DNA of 64,000 nucleotides from Kingdonia uniflora (GCA_014058105.1 JACGCM010000155.1:1550001-1614000), one strand, 5' to 3'. Shown: positions 11,032 through 24,561, counted from the first letter of the stretch. Program-made: numbers and translations. The notes: generated from the sequence alone by a model not told the origin.

Positions 11032-13240
11032 GTGGATATGAAGATTTGAATGATTCTGCATCTGTAGAAGAAATCGAAGTGAACGCGGTGGAAATAAAGT
11101 CAAAAGGAACAAAGCGAAAAAGAACTTCTAATGTTTGGAATGACTTTGAACGGATTGAAAAAACTGAAAAAGAAGTTCATGCTAAATGCAAGCATTGTCA
11201 TAAGATGCTATAGGGGAAAGGTACTAGTGGGACTAGCCACCTTCGTAAGCATCTTTCTAGCCATTGCCAGATTTATAAGGCGAAACAATCGACGTTGAAC
11301 CAATCAGTACTGAAAATAAATGAGAATAGGGGTGAAGGATCTGTAAGCTACTTCAAATTTGATGCAACAGTCACTCGAGAGGCAATTGTGGAGATGATAA
11401 TTCTACACGAATACCCCTTCTCGATGGTTGAGTATATTGGTTCCAAAAAGGTACTAGGCACGTTGCAACCAGGATGTAAAATGGTTACAAGGAACACAAT
11501 CAAGGTAGATTGTATCAAGATATATGAAAGGGAAAAACAATCTTTGTACAGAAAGCTTGATATACTTCAGAGACGCATATGCCTTACATTTGATTTTTGG
11601 AGTTCGGGTCAAAATAAAAGTTACATGGCTTTGACTGCCCATTTTGTTGATGAATCATGGAGGTTGCAGAAGAGAATATTGTGCTTTAGTAATGTTGATT
11701 GCCGACATATAGGAGAGAACGTTGTTGGTGTACTATTAAACAAGTTGTATGAGTGGAACATAGACCGGAACATCGGAACAATCACCTTGGATAATGTTTT
11801 CTCCAATGATGTTGTAGCTCGTGAGCTCTTAAAAAAGCTCCAGCCAAAATGCTCTTTGATTTTGGATGGGAAGATATTTAAAGTACGGTATTGTACACAC
11901 ATACTTAATTTGATTGTTCAAGACGGATTGAAGGAGATCAATGGAGAACTTGAGAAGATTTTAGCTACAATCAAATTTTTTAGAAGTTCACCACAAAGGC
12001 AAAGTAAGTTTGAGGGGGTTTATCATCAAGTTAGAATTACTCCAAAAAAATTTTTCAAGATGTGACAACTAGGTGGAATTCTATGTTTATGATGTTGGGG
12101 ATTATTCTCGAGTTGAAGAATGTTATAATTCGTTATGGAGAAGTTGATCGGGATTTCAAACATGGTCCTTCTGAGGTGGAATGGGAAAATGCGAGAAGTG
12201 TTGTAGAGTGTCTTAAAGTTTTCTATGATGCTACTCTAATTTTATCTGGGTCTAAGTATTCAACGGTAAATTGCTATTTTGATCTTGTGTGTAGTATTTA
12301 TCTGCAGCTTATGGCATAGCTAACAAGTAACCATCAGTTTATTAAATTGATGGCTGCAAGAATGAGGGAAAAGTATATGAAAATTTGGAGCATTACTAGT
12401 TCCATTTTTGCCATTGCTTCGATATTAGATACTCGACTAAAGATGAAATCGGTTGAGTTTTATATTTCAAAAATGTACAGGAGCACATCTGATGAGAAAA
12501 TAACATAAGTTCGTGAAGGCTTAGTAAAAATGTACGATGAATATGCTTTGCTTTTTCCTTTGCCAAGTCAGGTTAACACAGGTAATAATAATGTTGGAAG
12601 TTTCTCGGGTAGTAAAGGTAATATGTTTACAGGAGCTTCTTCTTCGTCGCAAAGCATCTTTGCTTCACAGTTGATGGGGTTTCAATCGTACCTTGAAGAA
12701 AGTTCAAAAAATGCACATGTCAAGATAGATTTGGAATCATATTTGAGAGATTCTTGTCACCCTATACAAAGAGGAAAGGAATTGGATGATGAAACGCTTG
12801 ATGTCTTAACTTGGTGGAAGTTTAATAGACCAAAATATCCGATCTTGAGCCAAATTGCTCGCGACATCTTAGTTATTCCCGCATCAACAGTAGCTTCAAA
12901 ATCTGCTTTCAGTACTGGTGGGCAAGTTGTTGATCGCTATCGATCTACAATGCGCCCAAATATGATCGGGGCATTGATATGTTCACAAGATTGGCTAAGA
13001 AACCAATTTGAAGGTGAGTTTTGAATTTTGAGTTGTAAATACTTTCTCACATTAATTTTCAATAAATATTGTTATGTGAATAATTTATTTATTTTGTTAT
13101 ATGTAATTGTATACTAGATAATGGTCTTACTTCTGAGGCATCTACACTTGAGACGGTGATTAAGGCTGTCGATGAGGTCAATATGGATGAGGATTGTGGC
13201 CCAAATTTTGAAGTTAATCTTGAAGAAGATGGTGAATATT
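11032..13240 (+). pseudogene. hAT-family (Ac-like) transposase
   Basis: Domains in order: a BED-type zinc finger at about 11128-11280 (VWNDFERI, then KCKHCHKML, then HLRKHLSSHC), a catalytic region at about 11340-12060 (ICLTFDFWSS; LTAHFVDESW; TLDNVFSND), TRWNSMFMML at 12065-12100, and the C-terminal hATC dimerisation domain at about 12715-13020 (LDVLTWWKFN; PKYPILSQIARDILVIPAS; SKSAFSTGGQVVD). A short last exon may lie at 13118-13240 after an intron. It is broken by a stop at 11211, a frameshift near 12060 and stops at 12317 and 12507. The protein would cut and join hAT ends. Confidence 0.9.
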
Positions 13241-13885
13241 AATACTATTATGAGGTAATTTCTTGAAGTCATAAGTATTTTACTTAGTTTATTGTATTTG
13301 TTTTCTTGAATCTTGATTTTGTTTATTTGGTTGATATCAGAAGTGCAACACTTTTTCCAAGTTGGAAACACAATAAAAGATGAACTTAGATCTTGTAGAT
13401 TTTATACTATTTATTTATTTTGGAGTACCATTTATTTATGATGTTGAACCTTTTAAACCGGTTTACTTATTTTCTTTTATTGTAGTAAGACTTAATTTTC
13501 TTATATGAATTTAATTTCATCGACTTAAGCAAGATATGTCGATATGATATGTGCTTTATTGGGAATATGTTTTATAAATTATGTTTTAGATATGTGCTTG
13601 TACATTTGTATGTAAATTCTTTTAGCTTGTAGGTAAATTTTGAAGCCAAGTCAGAGTATTATTATATGATATATAATTACAAGGTTTTTCAATAAGTGTT
13701 TACCAAGCTGATGCAAGAAGTAAGATATGTCAAAGGTTGAACCTGACACTCGAACCCGAACCAGACTAAGAACCCAAAATTTAAATGGATCGGGTTTGTA
13801 ACGGTCTTGTTAGGACTCGAACCCGAGTAGAACTGGAACCCGAAGTAGGAAGACACAACCCAAACCTGACCCATTGCAACCCCTA
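11032..13885 (+). mobile_element. hAT DNA transposon, decayed; 3' end identified
   Basis: The transposase gene occupies 11032-13240. The right end is placed at 13885, where the plus strand reads CCCATTGCAACCCCTA. Its complement TAGGGGTTGCAATGGG is a typical hAT terminal repeat, and the 150 bases before it are rich in 'ACCCGA' words. I could not find the matching left end or the 8-bp duplication, so the left side may be truncated. Confidence 0.65.
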
Positions 13886-13979
13886 ATTTAATGTGTTTTT
13901 TGTAGTTTAATAATAATAATAACTTATTAGATAGAGATGTGGTGATATTACTATTGTATGAGTAAGGGTTGAATATTTT

Positions 13980-14240
13980 AATTTGGGAACATCACGTTTA
14001 ATTTTACATATAAAAAAGGCAAAAATTCACTATTTTTACAAATATTATCTAAATTTTCTGACTTTTCTGAATTTTTAATCTAAAAATTCTAAAATTTTCG
14101 GATTTCCGAAAATTCCAATTTTTCTGAATTTGAAATAATTTTTAGGTTTTCGGAAGAAAAAAATCGAATTGGAACAGATTTTACAATATTGAAAAAAAAA
14201 TTCCCCCATTTCCGATCCGAAAACAGGCTTATTCAGGCTG
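13980..14240 (-). repeat. hAT-like subterminal repeat block, probable remnant of a non-autonomous element
   Basis: The minus strand reads ATAAGCCTGTTTTCGGATCGG near 14232, very like the left end of the insertion at 23249 (ATAGGCTTGTTTTCAG and GGATCGGA words). It is followed by dense 'TTCAGAAA/TTTTCGGA' words as in that insertion. The other end is not recognisable. Confidence 0.4.
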
Positions 14241-14879
14241 GAATGTTTAAATGTGTTTACAGTGCTAAATTATAATATTTATTCATTTAGGGTGCGTTTG
14301 ACTCAACATTTTCAAGTGGAAAATAAAATATTTCTAGCAAAATTTGGTTTTCTACTGTTTGGTAGCATTTATTAAATTTTAGGATAATTTTCTAAGTCAA
14401 GCATTTTTATTTATTTAAACAAGCCATTTATTTTCCTAACTCGCCCCTCCTAAAACAAAATTCCTAATATATTTTCCAGTCTCACCTATTTCTTCTCTTT
14501 CCTCAATTGTTTATTCGTTGGCATAGGGGGCTGTTTGGATACTTAAATTTTTGGGCGATCCAAGTATAAACCTAGCTGGCCTATCCTAGATATGTTTAAA
14601 CCTGAACTAGTTTAATTTAATATGTTATTTGGTTATTTTTACCTGTTATCCTGGTTCTGACTTGTATGTTGTTTGGATACTTGTATCATAAACCAGTTTT
14701 TACAATTAATTTTAATTTTTTCCAATAAAATACTGAAATTAAATTTATTTAAAACATCAATATATGTAAGTGATTGTAATATTACTTATTGCATTAATAT
14801 TCAAATTGATTCTACGAAAACAAAATATCTGTTATTCACCTTTTTCACTTTCTTCGCTTTCTTCACTTTGCTCGTCATT

Positions 14880-16152
14880 CTACATTGTATTAAAAATTGC
14901 TTCTCTCAATTGAATTGTAGTTTCTCGTTGTGTCATTCGCAAAGTACCCCTAGATCTTTTCATTTGCACTTGATTTTCTTCATCTTCATTTTTACTATCA
15001 TCTTCTTCTATTTCACTGAATAGCTGATCATTCTTGTTCTCCCTTCTCATGTGGTTATATATGATACAACATGCAATAACAATCTTCACTTGTGTTTCAA
15101 ATGGGTAAGGAGGAGCAATTCTCAATATAACAAAATGGGTTTTCAATATGCCAAAAATGTGTTTTATGATATTTTTAGCTGATGAGTGTCGGTGATTGTA
15201 TAACTTCTTTATATTTCTTGGATTATCACCACCTGCAAATTCGCTTAAGTGATATCTAACACCACGAAATAGTGCAAGAAAACCTTGTATGTTTGCAAAA
15301 CCTGCATCGACGGGATAGAATTTCCCTATATATATAAAAATAAATTTAGTATATATTCGAATTTAATTTGATCTTACTAGTACACTTAATAACTTATACC
15401 TTCAGGGATTTGAAGTTTATCTTCTCTTGTCAAAGCTGACTGTAGTACACGTGAATCTGAAGCCGAACCTTCCCAGCCTGCCAAAACATACTGAAATTGC
15501 AAATCGAATGAACATGCGACAAAAGCATTTTGCGTAATACTCCCTTTTGGATTGTGAAAAGCTCCCTAATCATCAGCTTTTATAAGCGTTGGGATGTGTG
15601 TGCCATCTATTGCCCCCACATAATCCTTATGAAAATTTTATAAAATGTTAGTACGAAATTCAAAAAGAAACTCAAATCTTTATTAAAATTCTAACCTTAA
15701 AATATGGACAAAAATCTTGGATCATTTAAGATCTCCTTTGGAGTATCAGGCTTTGCAGGCAGTAAAAATTTTGGTGCAAGAGAAACAATAGCATTCAAAA
15801 CAGTGTTGAAGTGGCGACTAACAGTTTCTCCAAAATGTTAATATCGTTTTTAAACTATTCTGCTGCATTCGTCATGACCAATAGTATATAAGAACATTCC
15901 TACTTGCTCATAAATACTAACTCCCCTCGTATCACGCAAGGAGCCTTCCATTGTTAAAATATCACACAACTTTTTAAAAACAAGTTTATCCATACAAAAA
16001 TTTTCATACATCCAAACAGGATTTCCATCTACTAATACAACAATGTATTCTTTACCAGTTAATTTTGAGTTGCGACATGGTTCCTTTGATATATGATTTT
16101 CGCAGTAATGAGAAGTTGCAACTGTAGCTGCAGCTGCAGCCAGTACAATCAT
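14880..16152 (-). pseudogene. PIF/Harbinger DDE nuclease (HARBI1-like)
   Basis: The first exon is at 16152-15850 (MYENFCMDKLVFKKLCDIL, VSIYEQVGMFLYTIGH), then 15840-15725 (HFGETVSRHFNTVLNAIV). The catalytic part is at about 15625-15150: GAIDGTHI (first Asp), VLAGWEGSASDSRVL, and PVDAGFANIQGFLALFRG (second Asp). The expected catalytic Glu of the IERIFG-type motif is Lys here (NIIKHIFGILK, GAA to AAA). The C-terminus is PFETQVKIVIACCIIYNH. A stop interrupts it after IKADD. Inactive. Confidence 0.85.
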
Positions 16153-16368
16153 ATCTTCTTTATCATAATCATACTCACCTATCGTACTTTACTTCCTGTA
16201 CTTCGTATAAATTAATATTCAAAAATGTAAATAACCACAAAATTAGAATATATTATCAATTTATTATGCAATACTACATTAAAGTTTAAATGAACTTACA
16301 ACTCAATGACGAAAGATCTTATTTAAATAATAGCTAAATAAACAAAAATAATTCTAGAGGCTGCAATT

Positions 16369-17190
16369 CTAATTGTCTTTCTTAGGATTTATTTTCCACA
16401 TCAACCACGTCTTTCGTTTATTTCTGGCTAGGTTTAGAAACATTCTCGTTTTCCCTTCATCCTCGATAAGATCGCAAGCTTTTATATAATCACCCTCTAG
16501 TAAACCAGAAATAGCGTCAAGCGCTTTAATGACATTTGGTTTCTTTTCACTCTCCGATCTCCTATTTTTCATTCCATCGACTACGGATGCAATTGATTTC
16601 AAAGCATCAATCATGCCTTCACCAGTACTCTTTTTCTTGGTTTTTTCAACTTTATTGTTTACAAGAGGTGAGTCATCTTCCATGACTATATTATGTGAAA
16701 AATCTTGAACTTGAGTTATGCTAGCATCGCTCAACTTTTCAGACTTCAGATCTTTAGCTGAGCGAGTGTATTGTCCTGTTGCTGTTGATTTTCCACAAAT
16801 CTCATCAAGATCGTGGTAGTTCAACATTGTTTTAGTTCACATAGGTTTAGCTTCAGGATGCTCCTGGATGTGGTCGTGTATAAATTAGTAGCTTATTTTA
16901 AATAAAAAATTATAAAGTTACACACCATTAGATACTCATCACAAACGTAACTATCAGCTGATATTTCTTAACTTTTTATGTCGATTTTTCATAACCTCTT
17001 TATCATCATTAATATTTTCATACTTTTCGTTCATTTTTTTTTCATGTCAGCCCACGCAATCTTCGTAAACGATTTTTCATTTCTTTGTCCCACACGTACT
17101 TTTTCTAACATGAGATCCAAAAAGTAACGATCTATCGGCAGGGTTCACTCAGTTCTACCGCGATGATTGTTGAAAATGCCCACATTATCC
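16369..17190 (-). pseudogene. Myb/SANT-like accessory protein of the Harbinger element
   Basis: The N-terminal DNA-binding part is at about 17150-16990 (PIDRYFLDLMLEKV, FTKIAWADM) with stops and a frameshift. The C-terminal 152 codons are open (16827-16369: LNYHDLDEICGKSTATGQYT, then VIKALDAISGLLEGDYIKAC, WKINP). In plant PIF/Harbinger elements this second protein helps the nuclease find the ends and enter the nucleus. Confidence 0.75.
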
Positions 17191-17200
17191 ATAGGTGGGA

Positions 17201-17332
17201 CTACAATTATTAATCAAAGTTAAATTTTTGATTACATGAAAAAATATATTATGTTGTTGGTGGTTTAGAACAATGTAGAAACTGATAGAACAATGTAAAA
17301 ACTATAGAACAATGTAAAAAAAGGAGAAATGT
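17201..17332. repeat. Short tandem repeat 'tagaacaatgtaaaaact'
   Basis: Three imperfect copies of an 18-20 base unit (TAGAACAATGTA(G/A)AAACT) lie at 17268-17321, just before the gene fragment that follows. Confidence 0.6.
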
Positions 17333-18270
17333 TGACAAGAAAGCGACATCTGGTAAAGTTTTACAATCCGGATGGGCATGTGAAGGAACCTGTGATATAC
17401 CTACTGTAGATCTTGGAACCAATCACAGGCTGATTGTTAAGCTTCCAATTCCTAGATGCAGTCCTGCACAAAGTGCAAGTGTAAGTTGTGATGATTCTTC
17501 TGTGAAGGGAAAGAGTGATACTTCTCGAGGGTGTTTATCGGCTACAGATGTGTGCATGGACTCATATCAGGGAAATGTTGCAAAAGATGGATTGGTTGGG
17601 TTTAATGCTGAAGAATGTGGTGATAAAACTGGAAAATTGTTAGAAGTTGTAAAGTCTAAGGTTAAGGGGAGTAACATCAGTGAATCTAAGCCAGGAAAAT
17701 CACACAAAGTTTCATTAATCTCCGTCAATGCTTTAATTGAAGCTGGTGCAGCTTTGCCATCCGAGGATGATCTTGGAATGAATCTGCTCGCCAGTGCCGC
17801 TGCTGGGGAAATGTCTAAATCTGATGAAGTTTTACCTAGTGATTCTCCTAGGAGTTCACCTGTACCAATGGACACTCGAAAGCAAAACTGACCTGACAAT
17901 GGTGAAGATGATTATACTGAGAAGCCAGGGAGTCTTCGATGTGAGCAGGTTCACGTTTCCACTTTGGATATGAAGCAAACTCCCAACCAATGTGTGAAAT
18001 CTAAGCTGAAGCCAAATTGTTATGTGCTTAAAGCCAAAGAGAAAAGTAAAGGTGGAGTGAACTGTGGAGTCGACAAAGTTCGTGAGACAAAGACGTATGT
18101 TGCCTGTAGTAATGGTGATCAGATTCAAGATTTCAAACCAATTGTAAATAACAGCCTCCTAGATAAGATTAAGAAGCTTGAGGAAGATGAGATTAAGAAG
18201 GCTAATCTTGTAGACGAGAAGACTGTTAACAGTAGTAATACAGGTGAATCCGAGTTTGTTCGCAATTCGT
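17333..18270 (+). pseudogene. Fragment of a BAH/TFIIS-domain protein gene (SUO/SHUTTLE-like)
   Basis: An open stretch from 17333 to 17891 includes GTNHRLIVKLPIPR, PAQSASVS, SVNALIEAG and DLGMNLLASAAAGEMSKSDE, with SDSPRSSPVP after it. These match the low-complexity middle part of plant SUO-type proteins (BAH plus TFIIS N-terminal domains, linked in Arabidopsis to microRNA-mediated silencing). After one stop (TGA 17889), related sequence continues to about 18260. Neither the BAH nor the TFIIS domain is here, so this is an exon fragment, not a gene. How it arrived is not visible. Confidence 0.65.
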
Positions 18271-19315
<1,045 letters not shown>

Positions 19316-21603
19316 TCCATCTATCCTTTTCCTCTTTTAAATGTTCTCTGGATTGTTTAGTCTAATTTCAGTGCATATGTGCGCATCCTATCATTTACGA
19401 TAGTAGGGCTGTTCGATAACCATTTTGTAATGTATTTTGGAATTGGCATTAGTTCTTGCTAGCATAATGTAGTTTGATTGTTAGGCATGTTCGATAACCT
19501 TTTTAAAGACTCGGTAACGTCTATCCTCAGAACTCGCCCATATATCTTGTATGCTACTACCTCAACATCTATAGATAGAGCGGCTAGTTAGTCAGTCCTC
19601 CCTTGGTCAGGTTGTAGCGAGGTAGGCTATCAAGTAAGTCAGCCAATGAAGAGTAAAGAGCGGCGAGGTTTACTATTGGGTTGACGGAATTTTGGCGCTA
19701 GGAAGGACTAAGAGGATGGGTTATTCACAGGACTAAACCACTAGCAATGAAAATAGATAACGACGGCATATGCTTCACCAAAAGAAAGCCTAGCTCATTA
19801 CTGCACCTCTCTTGCCCTCCCACCCAGACATTTGCTCATAACTTTCGTTTAACTCCACTTAAGAAAAGGCACTACTGCTGCTAGTAAAAAAGGCACTGCT
19901 GCTGCTTTTGTTTTAGCTAAGCATTACAGAAAAGCCTGTACTTTGATCTCTAAACTACTTTAAAAAAAAACCTGATCTTATATAGCCTGTACTTTGATCC
20001 CTGATCTTATATAGCCTGTACTTTGATCCCTGGAGTATTGAGTCTATTGCAAGTACAAATTTGTTTTACCTCAACAGATCCCATAAATCATTAATGTTGA
20101 TCCAATCTAACTAAATTTCTAAATTCATAAAAGATCAACGCACCTTAAAATGAACTCGAAGAGTAGCTCTCCTAGCCTTCTAAGGTGAAAACAAATACAT
20201 CACCACGCGCCATTAAGCATAAGTCTATTTTGAAACATCGAATTTAGAATTAGGAAACATAGTTTACTCAAAAGAGATTGAGAGATCGATATGCTTACAA
20301 TGTGGGATTATTGGTTTGCTTCGAGCATTTCACCCGCAACAAGTTAAGATAGCTTGAATCAGTACTTTTATCGTGAAATGAAAAGAGAGTTGGAAAAATA
20401 GATGATCAAAACTACTTCAATTCTTCACAACTTGTGCAAAAATTTATCATTGCTAAGCTGTAAGATAATAGTAGATGACATTGAAATAGGATATGGCATT
20501 GAACAATAGCTTTTATCCCAGAATTTCACATAGACATTAGCTTTGGACCATTGTCAAGCATTCCCATTCGATCGTAATGAATACAGTAGAATTGCCCCAT
20601 CCCAAAGTGATTTTTATCCATGGGCAAAGGATTCATCTTTGCTTCCACTCCAGATTCCACCTTCTTAAGTGAATCGTAGACGGCATCGTCTCCATTGACT
20701 TAAAATTTGTCTCTGCGAGCTATTTGTGAGAGAGTCTTCTCTTCTTTACCTTCCTATGAGGACATTTTCCTCCCATTTCTTAAACCCTATAAGTTAAATT
20801 TGGGGATTTGGAGATTTCCAAAGCTTAAACCTTAAAAGATAAAATATTTTCTTACAAAGCTTGAACGAAATTCGTGGTAGCTCTATTTTTAGAGAGAAAA
20901 AAATTCATGGCAGCTATGGTTCTATAGGGAGAGGGAGAGGGATAGATTTGATTCTTGAGGACAGAAAAGGAGGCGTACCTGGTTTTCTTTCGAGAGTCTT
21001 TCTCTTCACTCAAAAAGTTGGAGAAGAGAGAAATGCTTCGAGTGACAAGTTGGAGAAGAGATAAAGTTTTTGCGATTTTGAAAAAATAATGAACTCACTC
21101 GGTTTTAAAACGTGTTGAAGTTGTTCCCCGAAAGAACTGGTTTTCCTTAAATTTTGGAGCATACTAGTTCAAAGTAAAACTCAAAAACCTAGGTCCCACC
21201 TGTTACCAAACACTGATTTTATCATCTAAAACAGTTCTGAACCGAACTGTCCCAGTTTTAGAGAGTACCAAAATAGGCCCTAAAGATTCTCAATAAAATT
21301 GATTATTTTCAAAGTAAGAATCAAACAACTTAGATGTGGTTTTCTTGAAAAAAAATCTCAAAACTAATTTCCAAGAGAAAGTGAAATTTTCCTTTTAATA
21401 TTTTTTATGTAATCAAATAAACCCTTATTAACATTTTTCTTCTTCTATTGAATTAATTGTATAAAGGGATTTTATTCCAATTAAGCTTACGATAAGATTC
21501 AAACACTTCCATAAATGGAGAAGGTGTAATTTCAGTAGAGATGATAGTGGAAACAAAGCTAACAAACTTCCACTTTTTATTAAATTATAACATTCATGAT
21601 GGC
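19316..21603. other. Intergenic region with decayed transposon remnants
   Basis: There is a 29-bp direct duplication (CTGATCTTATATAGCCTGTA and nine more bases) at 19974-20031. The stretch 19540-19960 has the same organelle-like texture as 18271-19068. On the minus strand at about 20760-20490 a short protein-like run (AVYDSLKKVESGVEAKMNPL, FGMGQFYCIHYDRMGML) is broken by stops; I do not recognise it. GTACCAAAATAGGCCCTAA at 21266-21284 looks like a Tourist-type terminal repeat without a partner. Confidence 0.35.
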
Positions 21604-22663
21604 TAGGACTGTCAATGGGTCGTGTTGTCTCGGGTTCGTGTCAACAAGTAGTCAACCCGACCCATTTAGTAAACGGGTTATAAAATCTAACCCGACCTAT
21701 TTGACCTGTGAAATTATTTGATTGAAAGATTGATTAAAATATTTCATGTAATTTTCTTCGTTCTCCATGTGCCCATGATCCTCCCTACTAGGGTTTAACA
21801 CCGCCCATCATTGTAGCTTATAAGTTGCAAAACAAAACTAAAGTTGGAATGGTTGTGGTGGTTTGATTTTAGTCTAACCCTAATTAATCTGCTTTACATT
21901 GTATTTTCATCTTTTGTAAATGAAAAAATCTCCTTAAAGTATTACTTTAAGTAGATGAGGGCATATTGCTTCAAGAACATTGTCTTTATGTTAAAAAAAG
22001 TAACAAAATTAAGAGGAGATGGATATAACATATCTTCAAATTAAGAGAGAGAGAGAGAGGGAGAAAAAAAATCCAATTAGCAATCGCACCCGTCATAGAC
22101 CGAGATATGGTGGAAAAAAATGAGGTTTAGATTTTATGTTATACATATTATGAAAAACGATTTGAATCCCCTCAACCCAAATCAACTCCAACCACTAACG
22201 AGTTAGTGGGTCACAGGGCCGGCCCTGGCTATAGGCGCAAGAGACGGCCCGCCTAGGGCCGTTCAATTTTGATGTAAATTTGGGGCTTCCAAATGGTTTA
22301 GTATTACACACACACATAGAGATATATATGTGTGGGTCATAAAGGTCCCCTAAAATGACATAAAATAAAGTATTCACCTCATTTGAATGGTTAAAGGTTC
22401 AAGTCATCACCTTGCTTAAAAATTTTATCATTTTTGTACAAGAAAATATGTGCTTCCAATTATTATTTTCCTGGTCGGGGGGGGGGGGCATTTTTTCAGA
22501 CTTTGCTTAGTCCCCCATAAACCTCACGGCTGTCGCTAGCCTGGCGGGTCAAACCACATGTTAAATTTTTGTGTTTAGTGAATCAACCCATTTATGACCC
22601 AAACTCGTCAAAGGTTAACCCAAACCCGTTTAAAACAAGGTCGGGTCTCGATTGACAACCCTA
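21604..22663 (+). mobile_element. Non-autonomous hAT transposon (1060 bp) with 8-bp TSD
   Basis: The left end is TAGGACTGTCAATGGGTC and the complement of the right end is TAGGGTTGTCAATCGAGA. Perfect 8-bp target duplications ATGATGGC flank it (21596-21603 and 22664-22671). Subterminal 'AACCCGACC' words are typical of this hAT type. It encodes no transposase. A second MITE is nested within (22214-22543). Confidence 0.88.
22214..22543 (+). mobile_element. hAT-like MITE nested in the hAT element (330 bp)
   Basis: It starts CAGGGCCGGCCCTGG and ends GCTGTCGCTAGCCTG, terminal repeats of a widespread plant hAT-like family. Flanking 8-mers GTGGGTCA (22206-22213) and GCGGGTCA (22544-22551) differ at one base. 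It contains a run of 11 G near 22477. Confidence 0.7.
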
Positions 22664-22671
22664 ATGATGGC

Positions 22672-22918
22672 CTCCAATTTTGAAAATGATTGAAATCCCG
22701 TACCAAGATTGATTAATTTCTCTCTTTTAGTTTTATTATGGTGTCCAGTAGGACATGTCTACAACCTTTCTCAACATCTCATCCATTTGGGGTTGTAGCC
22801 TTGTAGGATCTGTCAACAAACTTTTACATTCATATAACTACAATTCCTTACCTTTTTTCTAAAAAACAAAAAAAAAACAACATTTACTTGTTGTACATCT
22901 ATTTCGCTTAGGTATTTA
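22672..22918. other. Host sequence left of element 2
   Basis: AT-rich, no gene seen. With element 2 removed it reads on directly into 40903 (TTTATACCC to TTCAGGAC). Confidence 0.5.
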
Positions 22919-22923
22919 TACCC
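22919..22923. repeat. Left target-site duplication of element 2
   Basis: TACCC, repeated exactly at 40898-40902. Confidence 0.9.
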
Positions 22924-23248
22924 TCTAGTAGCCTACTCGTAGCCTTCTAGATCCAGTTGAACACTCAAAGGCTACATCGAAGCCTACATGAATACCTCGA
23001 AGCCCACTCAATCCGTTAACAAGCCTTCCAAGGCTACAAGAAGACGAAGCCTCGACTATAAACAAGCCTCGAAGAAAAAAATAGATCCGTCAGCACACGA
23101 ACTTTACATCAGCATCAGAAACACTTCAACCATAATTCATACATGGTCGAAGGCAGACATGTCAGACAGCCAGCTCACCAGACAAGAACGACGTCGTTGT
23201 TGGTCCTTACAGCTACAGTGACATAACCAACAATAGCTACAGTGTCAG

Positions 23249-24134
23249 ATAGGCTTGTTTTCAGATTGGATCGGATCGAAAATGAGCTTAGTCAGAATTT
23301 TTTTGATTTTTTTAGGAACTGGAAAATCTGTTCTGATCCAATTTTTTTCAGAACTGCATAAATATTTCTGAATTCGGAATATTCAGAAATTTTAGAATTC
23401 AGAATAATTCAGAAAAAAATTCAGAATGTATTTTCAGAATAATTTTGGAATAATTCAGAAATCAAACCCAAATCAAGATACTGTTTTACTTGTGATATAC
23501 TGTTGCCAACCTAGAGAGAGAGAGAGAGTCACCTATGAAATTACTGTGCAGAGGCAGTAGAGATTTAAAATCAAAGATTCAAAGATTCTTCTTCGAATCA
23601 AAGTGAATGCAGTGGAGATGGATACTGGATATGTACGCCCAAGATTCTTCTTCAATTCAAAGTGAACTGATCTTCAAAGGAGTAGACTGCTGATTAGTAG
23701 AGTAGAGGCAGTAGAGAAGAGTCGATGGTGAAGTAGAGGTAGTGGATGAATTTTGATTTTTGGAGAAGAAGAGTCGGTGGAGGCAGTGGAGAAGAGTCGG
23801 TGGTAGATTTTGGAGGTAGAGGAGTGGAGAATGGAGGCAGAGGAGTGGAGAATGGAGCTCTAGTTCAGATATAAGTTTAAGTGTTTAACTTATAAATTTT
23901 TGGAATAATCGGATCGGATGGATATTCAGAATATTTTTCAAAATAAATTGGACCGGAATATATTCAGAATTATCGGATCGGAAATCAGATCGGAAAATTC
24001 AGAATTTTGGAACTGTAAAATCTGTTCCGATTCCGATCCGAAATTTTTTAGAAAAATTCAAAAATCAGAACTGTAAAATAGTGTTTCAAAATCGAAAAAA
24101 TCGGATCGGAAATTCAAAAAAAAGTTATACCCCT
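23249..24134 (+). mobile_element. hAT-like non-autonomous insertion inside the 5' LTR (886 bp)
   Basis: The 3' LTR is continuous at this point, so the ends are exact. Target copies are AGTGTCAG (23241-23248) and AGTGTTAG (24135-24142), 8 bp with one change. Ends are ATAGGCTTGTTTTCAG and GTTATACCCCT. The flanks are made of 'ATCGGATCGGAAA' and 'TTCAGAAT' words. The middle (23540-23870) has GA-rich, loosely repeated text without a gene. Confidence 0.85.
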
Positions 24135-24260
24135 AGTGTTAGAGCACAGTGCCAGATCCGATATTTTTGGCATCAACACCAACTCAAGGATACCCGCCTG
24201 ATACCCGGAAGGTACACTTGAAATGTGACCTCCCATGGTAACTCAACCCTACCTATATTC

Positions 24261-24268
24261 TATAAATA
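24261..24268 (+). promoter_or_regulatory. TATA box, 5' LTR of element 2
   Basis: TATAAATA within CTATATTCTATAAATAGGAG. Conserved in the 3' LTR and in element 1; probable start of the genomic RNA about 30 bases downstream. Confidence 0.7.
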
Positions 24269-24561
24269 GGAGGGAAGGGGAACCAAGGTGGGGTTACGAA
24301 ATCTCTCCCCTGAACCCTTGCAGTTTACCTTCAATCTCTCTGTAAACCCTGTACTCGAACCTTCGACTACTCGACAGTAATATCAAATTTCTTTAAAATC
24401 CTCATTAGAGGTCATGGAGTATCCTATTTGAAGCCTCCACACAAGTATATTGTCAATAGGCTTCTAATATTATTGATTAAATGCTTGAATCTTCTGATAG
24501 AAGATAAACCTTGTGGTGTAAGAGCCGACTTCCCCTATTTACGAAGTTAGGCATCTACATT

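Larger units (their letters stand above)
14526..17200 (-). mobile_element. PIF/Harbinger transposon, decayed
   Basis: Two diagnostic genes lie head to tail on the minus strand: a HARBI1-like DDE nuclease (16152-14880) and a Myb/SANT-like DNA-binding protein (about 17190-16369). GGGGGCTGTTTGGATAC at 14526 looks like a Harbinger/Tourist terminal repeat. A matching right end was not found, so both boundaries are approximate. Confidence 0.65.
22924..24559 (+). repeat. 5' LTR of element 2 (742 bp plus hAT insertion)
   Basis: It begins T(C)TAGTAGCCTACTCG (the second base G is now C) and ends TTAGGCATCTACA. It is 1636 bp, of which 894 are the hAT insertion with one target copy; the remaining 742 bp equals the 3' LTR length exactly. 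In the first roughly 325 aligned bases I count about 29 differences from the 3' LTR, mostly transitions. Confidence 0.93.

Noticed and set aside
22988..23221. 77-codon protein repeated at 40220-40453
   Set aside because: The two copies are the same stretch of the two LTRs; no protein-like conservation beyond that.
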